A stretch of 8,390 nt of DNA from VGDP01 sp040905845 (GTDB lineage: Bacteria > Pseudomonadota > Alphaproteobacteria > SP197). The notes beneath the pieces were generated by a model. The model was not told the origin of the DNA. It did not search any database and saw nothing but the letters and a program-made list of their open reading frames with translations. This document shows, piece by piece, positions 1 through 4,499 of the stretch; position 1 is the stretch's first letter; every line of letters begins with the position of its first letter. Location of the stretch: positions 1 to 8,390 of the forward strand of contig JBBDQV010000071.1 in assembly GCA_040905845.1 (NCBI GenBank), read 5' to 3'. The position numbers and the translations under genes are program-made.

Positions 1-396
1 CCGAGCGGCGGCGCGCGCCGGCGCGAGGAACGGCGGGTTGGTCATGACGTGATCCGCGCATCCGGAGCCGAGGTCCGCCGGCCAGCGCCCGGCCACGGCG
101 CCGACCCGGAACCGGACCCGGTCGGCGACGCCGTTCGCCCGCGCGTTGCGCCGGGCGAGACGGATCAAGGCCGCGTCGCTGTCGACCCCGATCACGCGGC
201 ATCCGGGCACGCGCCAAGCGAGGCAGAGCGCCGCCGCGCCGACGCCGCTGCCGAGGTCGAGCACCAGATTGCCGGTGGCCGCCGGCACGGCCGCGGCGAG
301 CAGGACCGTGTCGGTCGTCGCGCGCAACCCTTCCGGCGCCTCGCGCAGCCGCACGCGCCCGCCGAGCAGCCCGTGCTCCGGCGCCGGCTTCGGCAC
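1..396 (-). CDS. Class I SAM-dependent methyltransferase, TrmN6-like (partial, 3' end outside window)
   Basis: Only the first 132 codons are present; the gene continues past the left edge. Starting from GTG at 396, the protein shows a Rossmann methyltransferase fold. Motif I is LDLGSGVG (residues 46-53), an acidic residue ends strand 2 (GVDSD, 70-74), and motif IV is NPPF (120-123). NPPF/NPPY is the signature of enzymes that methylate an exocyclic amino group, notably N6 of adenine. The N-terminal stretch with GGRVRLREAPEGLRA and TDTVLLAAAVP resembles the COG4123 group (E. coli TrmN6/YfiC, which modifies A37 of tRNA1-Val). The substrate is therefore probably tRNA, but this is inferred. The start is one base after the stop of the DUF2007 gene, so the two are almost certainly co-translated. 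No ATG occurs in this frame until residue 118, inside the catalytic domain, so the GTG start is needed; an upstream in-frame start cannot be fully excluded. Confidence 0.85.
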   Translation of the reverse strand, partial: MPKPAPEHGLLGGRVRLREAPEGLRATTDTVLLAAAVPAATGNLVLDLGSGVGAAALCLAWRVPGCRVIGVDSDAALIRLARRNARANGVADRVRFRVGAVAGRWPADLGSGCADHVMTNPPFLAPARAAAR

Positions 397-397
397 G

Positions 398-613
398 TCA
401 GGCCGGATCGAGCTCGCCCGCCTCGGCGAGCACGCGCCGGGCGCTCGCCGCGTCCTCCTCGGGGACGACGAGCCGGCGCGGGATGGCGCCGATGCTGCCC
501 TCGACCGCGCTGGTGTGGGCGTCGAGGACGATGGCGTCGATGCCGGCGTCGGCCAGCAGGGCGACGAGCCACGACAGGCGAACGAGATCGTTGGTGCGCA
601 CCAGTTCGAACAT
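398..613 (-). CDS. DUF2007 domain protein (small, function unknown)
   Basis: A protein of about 71 residues that spans a single DUF2007 domain (Pfam 'putative prokaryotic signal transducing protein', no proven activity). The recognisable core is FELVRTND near the N-terminus, then LLADAGIDAIVLD, then the conserved block VEGSIGAIPRRLVVPEED, and a C-terminal helix. There is no signal peptide or membrane segment, so it should be cytosolic. Family members usually begin as M-x-ELVRTND, which favours the ATG at 613. A GTG at 628 adds five residues and has the better ribosome-binding sequence (AAGG, 6 nt upstream), so the start is uncertain by 15 bases. It is followed after 1 nt by the TrmN6-like methyltransferase and is divergent from the polyprenyl synthase. 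That order recurs in alphaproteobacteria, from general knowledge. Family assignment is confident; function is unknown. Confidence 0.85.
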   Translation of the reverse strand: MFELVRTNDLVRLSWLVALLADAGIDAIVLDAHTSAVEGSIGAIPRRLVVPEEDAASARRVLAEAGELDPA

Positions 614-636
614 TCGCGTGATCGCCACGCCCCGCC

Positions 637-664
637 TTGTCGCGTCACCGGGCTCTGCTATGCT
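637..664 (+). promoter_or_regulatory. Candidate sigma-70 promoter for the polyprenyl synthase operon
   Basis: TTGTCG at 637-642 and TATGCT at 659-664 are separated by 16 bases, a reasonable housekeeping-type pair. It lies in the 100-base divergent gap, 65 bases upstream of the GTG start at 729, and points into the prenyl synthase gene. It is predicted from pattern only. Confidence 0.42.
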
Positions 665-684
665 CGCGAACCCGGCTGAACGTC

Positions 685-713
685 ATGCTCGCCGGGCGCC
701 ACGGCCGCGTCAA
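685..713 (-). promoter_or_regulatory. Weak candidate promoter for the DUF2007-methyltransferase pair
   Basis: On the minus strand TTGACG (713-708) is followed after 17 bases by GAGCAT (690-685). The -35 box is near perfect but the -10 box matches only three of six consensus bases. It would make back-to-back promoters with the plus-strand candidate at 637-664. Low confidence. Confidence 0.25.
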
Positions 714-728
714 GGAAACGGAGCCGAC

Positions 729-1751
729 GTGTCGATCTTGCCGTCCGCCGACGAGGACAGGGCGCGCGCCACGCGCGCGACGCTTGACCGCCTGCACGCG
801 CTCGTCGCCGACGATCTCGCCGCGGTCAACCGGGTCATCGTCGAGCGCATGCACAGCCCGGTGGCGCTCATACCCCAACTCGCCGGTCACATCATCGCGG
901 CGGGCGGCAAGCGGGTGCGGCCGATGCTGACGCTGATCGCGGCGCGGTTGTGCGGCTATCGCGGCCGACGCCACGTCGAGCTGGCCGCGTGCGTCGAGTT
1001 CATCCACACCGCGACGCTGCTGCACGACGACGTGGTCGATGAGAGCGATCTCAGGCGCGGCAGCGCCACGGCGAACGCGCTGTGGGGCAACAAGGCGAGC
1101 GTGCTCGTCGGCGATTTCCTGTTCAGCCGTTCGTTCCAGCTCATGGTCGGCGACGGCTCGCTCAAGGTGCTCGGCATCCTGGCGGACGCCTCGGCCGTGA
1201 TCGCCGAGGGCGAGGTGCTCCAGCTCGCCACCGCCAACGACGTCGGCACCGACGAGGAGGCGTACATGGCCGTCATCGCGGCCAAGACGGCGAAGCTGTT
1301 CTCGGCCGCGTGCCGGCTCGGCGCCGTGGTCGCCGACCGCCCGGCGGTCGAGGAGCACGCGCTGCAGAGCTACGGCCAGAACCTCGGCATCGCGTTTCAG
1401 CTCGTCGACGACGCGCTCGATTACTCGGCGCGCGAGGCCGAGCTCGGCAAGCGCGTCGGCGACGACTTCCGCGACGGCAAGCTGACGCTGCCGGTCGTCC
1501 TCGCCTACCGCCGGGGCACCGAGGACGAGCGCCGGTTCTGGCGCCGCACCCTCGAGGACCGCGAGCAGGACGACGCCGATCTGGACCAGGCGATCCGACT
1601 GCTCGAGCGCCACGGCACGATCAAGGACACCATCGACCGGGCGCGCCACTACGCCGCGGTGGCGCGCGACGCGCTCGCCCTGTTCGACGACAGCGAGGCG
1701 AAGGATGCGTTGACCGACCTGCTCGACTTCGTGGTCGAGCGGGCGCACTGA
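729..1751 (+). CDS. ispB: Polyprenyl diphosphate synthase (octaprenyl/decaprenyl type)
   Basis: A trans-isoprenyl diphosphate synthase of 340 residues that adds isopentenyl diphosphate units to farnesyl diphosphate, making the C40-C50 side chain of ubiquinone. It has the substrate-binding GGKRVRP (59-65), the first Asp-rich motif DDVVD (100-104) followed by ESDLRRG, and the second Asp-rich motif DDALD (227-231) within FQLVDDALDY. KTAKLF (186-191) is also typical. Small residues just before the first Asp motif (HTATLLHDD) leave the chain pocket open, as expected for a long product; the exact length (C40 or C50) cannot be read. The frame is open further upstream, but the GTG at 729 is chosen because GGAG at 720-723 sits 5 nt before it and the protein then has the usual family length (E. 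coli IspB 323). An SDR-like gene starts 8 nt after its stop, suggesting one operon. ispB is used for the family role; ddsA would suit a decaprenyl synthase. Confidence 0.93.
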   Translation: MSILPSADEDRARATRATLDRLHALVADDLAAVNRVIVERMHSPVALIPQLAGHIIAAGGKRVRPMLTLIAARLCGYRGRRHVELAACVEFIHTATLLHDDVVDESDLRRGSATANALWGNKASVLVGDFLFSRSFQLMVGDGSLKVLGILADASAVIAEGEVLQLATANDVGTDEEAYMAVIAAKTAKLFSAACRLGAVVADRPAVEEHALQSYGQNLGIAFQLVDDALDYSAREAELGKRVGDDFRDGKLTLPVVLAYRRGTEDERRFWRRTLEDREQDDADLDQAIRLLERHGTIKDTIDRARHYAAVARDALALFDDSEAKDALTDLLDFVVERAH

Positions 1752-1759
1752 GAGGGCCA

Positions 1760-2485
1760 ATGACGAGCGAAAGCGGCGGCGGGACGGCGGTCGTTGTCGG
1801 GGTCGGCGGCGGGCTGGGCGCGGCGCTGGTGCGCCGGTTCGCGGCCGCCGGCATGGCCGTGGTCGCCTCGGCGCGCGGCTCGGGGACGATCGACGCGCTG
1901 GTCAAGGAGATCGCAAGCAAGGGCGGGCGCGCGCTCGCCGTCCCGGCGGACTCGGTCGACGAGGCCCAGGTGGTCAACCTGTTCCGCGCGACGACGACAT
2001 CGTTCGGGCCGCCCGACCTCGTCGTCTACAACGCCGGCGCGTTTCGGCCGAAGTCGATCCTGGAGACGACGCCCGAGGATGTCGAGACTTGCTTCCGTGT
2101 CGGCGCGCTCGGCGGCTTCCTGGTCGGGCGCGAGGCGGCCAAGGCGATGGTCGCGCGTGGCTCGGGCACCATCATCTTCACCGGCGCCACCGCGGCGCTG
2201 CGCGGCAGCGCGCGCTTCTTCAACCTCGCGGTCGGCAAGTTCGCCCTGCGCGCGCTGGCCCAGAGCATGGCGCGCGAGCTGGGCCCGAAGGGCGTTCACG
2301 TCGCGCACGTCGTCGTCGACGGCCAGATCGCCGGGCCGTACTACCGGGACCTCAAGAAGGAGCGCGGCCCCGACGCCTTGCTCGAGCCCGACGCGATCGC
2401 CGAGACCTACTGGCAGGTTCACCGCCAGCACCGCAGCGCCTGGACCCAGGAGCTCGACCTCAGGCCCTGGGTCGAGAAGTTCTGA
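1760..2485 (+). CDS. SDR-fold protein with a degenerate active site
   Basis: A 241-residue short-chain dehydrogenase/reductase fold protein. The dinucleotide loop is GVGGGLG (14-20), an unusual form of TGxxxGxG. R39 ends strand 2 and could favour NADP. YNAG (90-93) replaces NNAG. The catalytic tetrad is almost gone: in the expected YxxxK segment the sequence is LAVGK (156-160), so Tyr is Leu; alignment by eye puts Ala143 at the catalytic Ser and Gly115 at the catalytic Asn; only Lys160 remains. The C-terminal half (ALRALAQSMARELGPKGVHV, then VVVDG, ending ELDLRPWVEKF) looks like a conserved SDR subfamily rather than a decaying gene, and the frame is intact. ATG 1760 has GAGG at 1752-1755, 8 nt after the prenyl synthase stop, so co-transcription is likely. 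Substrate unknown; it may bind a cofactor without standard SDR chemistry. Confidence 0.88.
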   Translation: MTSESGGGTAVVVGVGGGLGAALVRRFAAAGMAVVASARGSGTIDALVKEIASKGGRALAVPADSVDEAQVVNLFRATTTSFGPPDLVVYNAGAFRPKSILETTPEDVETCFRVGALGGFLVGREAAKAMVARGSGTIIFTGATAALRGSARFFNLAVGKFALRALAQSMARELGPKGVHVAHVVVDGQIAGPYYRDLKKERGPDALLEPDAIAETYWQVHRQHRSAWTQELDLRPWVEKF

Positions 2486-2523
2486 GCGACAGTCCGACGC
2501 CCTCACCCGCTCGCCGCGCTCGC

Positions 2524-2550
2524 ACCCTCTCCCGCCTGGCGGGAGAGGGT
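2524..2550. terminator. Perfect hairpin between convergent genes (possible bidirectional terminator or extragenic palindrome)
   Basis: ACCCTCTCCCGCC (2524-2536) and GGCGGGAGAGGGT (2538-2550) are perfect inverse complements around one base, so a strong stem with a small loop forms on either strand. It lies between the SDR gene (ends 2485) and the convergent CoA-transferase gene (ends 2556). There is no clear T-run, so intrinsic termination is not proven. A related sequence recurs at 8340-8366. Confidence 0.55.
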
Positions 2551-2555
2551 CGTGT

Positions 2556-3212
2556 CTACGCCGCCAGCCGCATCTCGGGTACCTCGCCCTCGACGATGAG
2601 CGGCGCGCTCGTCGCCGCGCGCACCTGATCGACGCTGACGCCCGGCGCGCGCTCGCGCAGGATGAGCCCGTCCTTCGAGGGCTCGATGACCGCCATGTCC
2701 GTGACCACGAGGCTCACGGGGCGCACCGAGGTCGCCGGAAGCGTCAGCTCCGGCACGATCTTCGGCTTGCCCTTCTGGGTATGCGCCATGGCGACGATGA
2801 CGCGCCTGGCGCCCGACACCAGGTCCATGGCGCCGCCCATGCCGGGCACCAGCTTGCCCGGCACCATCCAGTTGGCGAGCCGCCCGTGGCTGTCGACCTC
2901 GAGCCCGCCGAGCACGGTCATGTCCAGGTGCCGCCCGCGGATCAGCGCGAAGGACATGGCCGAGTCGAAGGCCACGGCGCCCGGCAACGCCGAGACGAAG
3001 CCACCGCCGGCGTCGGTCAGGTGCCTGGCCTCCATGCCCTCGGGCGGGCGCGCGCCGAACCCGATGATGCCGTTCTCGGACTGGAAGAATACGCGGAGCC
3101 CGGCGGGAACGTGGTTCGCGACCAGCGTCGGAACGCCGATGCCAAGGTTGACGAGCGTGCCGTCCCTGAGTTCGAGCGCGACGCGTCGGGCGATGATCTG
3201 TGTCGGCTCCAT
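2556..3212 (-). CDS. atoA: 3-oxoacid (acetoacetate-type) CoA-transferase, subunit B
   Basis: The beta subunit (218 residues) of a family I CoA-transferase, which moves CoA from an acyl-CoA donor to a 3-oxoacid through a glutamyl-CoA thioester. The catalytic Glu is E46 in the SENG motif (45-48, within FFQSENGIIGFG). Other family landmarks are ARRVALELRDG and NLGIGVPT near the N-terminus, FDSAMSFALIRG, and NWMVPGKLVPGMGGAMDLV. The sequence closely resembles E. coli AtoA by memory, so acetoacetate is the likeliest acceptor; succinyl-CoA:3-oxoacid (ScoB) or 3-oxoadipate (PcaJ) transferase are alternatives. The ATG at 3212 is preferred over a TTG at 3230 because GAGGAG (3219-3224) lies 6 nt before it and homologues start here. 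It follows the subunit A gene by 14 nt, so the two are co-transcribed. The acetoacetate released by the BKACE encoded at 7414-8301 would be a natural substrate. Confidence 0.93.
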   Translation of the reverse strand: MEPTQIIARRVALELRDGTLVNLGIGVPTLVANHVPAGLRVFFQSENGIIGFGARPPEGMEARHLTDAGGGFVSALPGAVAFDSAMSFALIRGRHLDMTVLGGLEVDSHGRLANWMVPGKLVPGMGGAMDLVSGARRVIVAMAHTQKGKPKIVPELTLPATSVRPVSLVVTDMAVIEPSKDGLILRERAPGVSVDQVRAATSAPLIVEGEVPEMRLAA

Positions 3213-3218
3213 GAGGCG

Positions 3219-3224
3219 CTCCTC
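3219..3224 (-). promoter_or_regulatory. Ribosome-binding site that fixes the subunit B start
   Basis: GAGGAG on the minus strand, 6 nt before the ATG at 3212 and just past the stop codon of subunit A. It supports the ATG over the in-frame TTG at 3230, which would overlap the upstream gene. Confidence 0.75.
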
Positions 3225-3226
3225 GG

Positions 3227-3880
3227 TCAATGCGTGCGGCTGATCAGGTGGTCGACGAGCACGCCGGGCGTGTGCACCGCGTCGGGCGGGATGACGCCCA
3301 CGGGCACGATCTCGTCGGGCTCGGCGATGACCAGCTCGGCGGCCATCGCCATCAGCGGGTTGAAGTTGCGCGCCGTGAGCGCGTAGGCGAGGTTGCCGTT
3401 GTAGTCGGCCGAGCGCGCCGCGATCAGAGCGACGTCGGCCTCGATCGGCAGCTCGACCAGGTAAGTCCGGCCGTCGATGTCGATGGTCCGCTTGCCGTCC
3501 TGGACCAGGGTGCCGACGCCGGTGCGCGTGATGACTCCACCGAGCCCGCAGCCGGCGGCGCGCACCCGCTCGGCCAGCGTGCCCTGGGGCACCAGGTCGA
3601 CCGCGATCGTGCCCGCGATCATGCGGCTCTGGGTCTCCGGGTTGGTGCCGATGTGCGAGGTGATCGCCTTGGCGACGCAGCCCGCGCTGATCAGCTTGCC
3701 GATGCCGACGCCCGGGCGCGCGGTGTCGTTGGCGATGACCGTGAGCCCCTTGGCCCCGCGCGCGACCAACGCGTCGATGATCCGCTCGGGCGTGCCGACG
3801 CCCATGAAGCCGCCGATCATGACGACGGCGCCGTCGGCCACCTTGGCCGCAGCCTCCTCGGGCTTGATCGCCGAGATCAT
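3227..3880 (-). CDS. atoD: 3-oxoacid (acetoacetate-type) CoA-transferase, subunit A
   Basis: The alpha subunit (217 residues), partner of the downstream atoA product. It carries the family signature DGAVVMIGGFMGVGTPE (16-32), then LTVIANDT, SHIGTNPET, VDLVPQGTL, GLGGVITRTGVGT and a C-terminal ARNFNPLMAMAA block. These match E. coli AtoD nearly segment for segment from memory, which is better support for acetoacetate than for other 3-oxoacids. The active-site Glu is in the other subunit, so both genes are needed. The ATG at 3880 is preceded by a G-rich stretch (GGGGGA), a moderate ribosome-binding site. The 89 bases upstream, before the DUF1244 stop at 3970, contain no convincing promoter; the pair may have its own weak promoter or be read through from the DUF1244 gene. 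ScoA or PcaI activity cannot be excluded. Confidence 0.93.
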   Translation of the reverse strand: MISAIKPEEAAAKVADGAVVMIGGFMGVGTPERIIDALVARGAKGLTVIANDTARPGVGIGKLISAGCVAKAITSHIGTNPETQSRMIAGTIAVDLVPQGTLAERVRAAGCGLGGVITRTGVGTLVQDGKRTIDIDGRTYLVELPIEADVALIAARSADYNGNLAYALTARNFNPLMAMAAELVIAEPDEIVPVGVIPPDAVHTPGVLVDHLISRTH

Positions 3881-3969
3881 CGCATCCCCCGTGCGGCTAT
3901 GCCGTTCGTCTCCGGCGCCGGGAGTCTATCGCACTCGGAGGCGTCTGGGCACCCGTCAGGTCAGACTCG

Positions 3970-4272
3970 CTATCCCTCGGTCTTGGCCTGGGCCTCGGCG
4001 AACGACTTCTTGGCCTCGGGCGAGGCCTCCTTCTGGTGCCTGGCCTGCCACTCCTTGTAGGGCATGCCGTAGATAATCTCGCGCGCGCGTTCGTAGTCGA
4101 TCGTCTCGCCGCGCTCCCCGGCCGCGGCGACGTACCACTTGCCGAGGCAGTTGCGGCAGAAGCCGGCCAGGTTCATCACGTCGATGTTCTGCACGTCGGC
4201 GCGGGCGCGGAAGTGCTCGACCAGGCGGCGGAACACGGCGGCCTCTATTTCGGTGCGGGTCTTGTCATCCAT
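3970..4272 (-). CDS. DUF1244 family protein (small, cysteine-containing, function unknown)
   Basis: A 100-residue protein spanning the DUF1244 family, found mainly in proteobacteria and without an established function. The core is recognisable: VMNLAGFCRNCLGKWY (32-47) with a CxxC pair at C39/C42, followed by REIIYGMPYKEWQARHQ (64-80). The C-terminal tail is Lys/Glu/Ala-rich and looks flexible. There is no signal peptide or transmembrane segment. The CxxC pair could bind a metal or act in redox chemistry, but a second pair that would complete a zinc site is absent, so this is speculative. GGGAG lies 7 nt before the ATG at 4272, supporting the start. The gene is divergent from the Atm1-like exporter, with paired palindromes between them, and lies 89 bases upstream of atoD in the same direction. 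No functional link to either neighbour is evident. Confidence 0.88.
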   Translation of the reverse strand: MDDKTRTEIEAAVFRRLVEHFRARADVQNIDVMNLAGFCRNCLGKWYVAAAGERGETIDYERAREIIYGMPYKEWQARHQKEASPEAKKSFAEAQAKTEG

Positions 4273-4316
4273 GGCGGTGCTCCCTACGTCCGCTTGATGT
4301 GGGGGGTGCGGTGCCC

Positions 4317-4379
4317 CTAGAGCAATATCCGATCAGATTGAACAACGAGGTTCAACCCGATCGGATGAAATTGCTCTAG
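4317..4379. repeat. Palindromic extragenic element, copy A
   Basis: A long imperfect inverted repeat. CTAGAGCAAT (4317-4326) pairs perfectly with ATTGCTCTAG (4370-4379), TCCGATC (4328-4334) with GATCGGA (4359-4365), and TTGAAC (4338-4343) with GTTCAA (4350-4355), around a 6-base loop. A small bulge sits on the right arm. It is more AT-rich than its flanks and lies in the gap between divergent genes. This resembles the palindromic repeats with TAGAGCA ends scattered through alphaproteobacterial genomes. Copy B follows 10 bases later. Confidence 0.8.
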
Positions 4380-4389
4380 ATTAAACGAT

Positions 4390-4455
4390 CTAGAGCAGCT
4401 TTATCCGATCGGCTGATCGCCGGAGGCGAGTTCCCTCGACCGGATGCTGCTCTGG
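4390..4455. repeat. Palindromic extragenic element, copy B
   Basis: A second inverted repeat with the same plan as copy A. CTAGAGCAGC (4390-4399) pairs 9/10 with GCTGCTCTGG (4446-4455), and ATCCGATCG (4403-4411) pairs 8/9 with CGACCGGAT (4437-4445), with a TTT bulge on the left arm. Its centre holds a separate small hairpin, TCGCC-GGA-GGCGA (4417-4429). It ends 44 bases before the ABC exporter start. Confidence 0.72.
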
Positions 4456-4499
4456 CCAAGCTCTATCCTGCCCGAGAGACCCGCCCGGCGCCACCATCC

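Noticed and set aside
483..728. An 82-residue N-terminal extension of the polyprenyl synthase from an upstream ATG
   Set aside because: It would overlap the DUF2007 gene and the promoter region and would exceed family length; the GTG at 729 has a well-placed GGAG.
645..1760. A 371-codon minus-strand open frame opposite the polyprenyl synthase
   Set aside because: Low-complexity, Arg/Val/Asp-rich translation with no recognisable motif; the plus strand has both Asp-rich motifs.
1794..3386. A 530-codon plus-strand open frame crossing the SDR gene and the convergent CoA-transferase genes
   Set aside because: It runs through two well-identified genes and a hairpin; the product is Ser/Arg/Pro-rich without motifs.
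3922..3968. GAGTCT/AGACTC inverted repeat upstream of atoD as an operator
   Set aside because: Arms of only 6 bases spaced 35 bases apart; easily a chance match.
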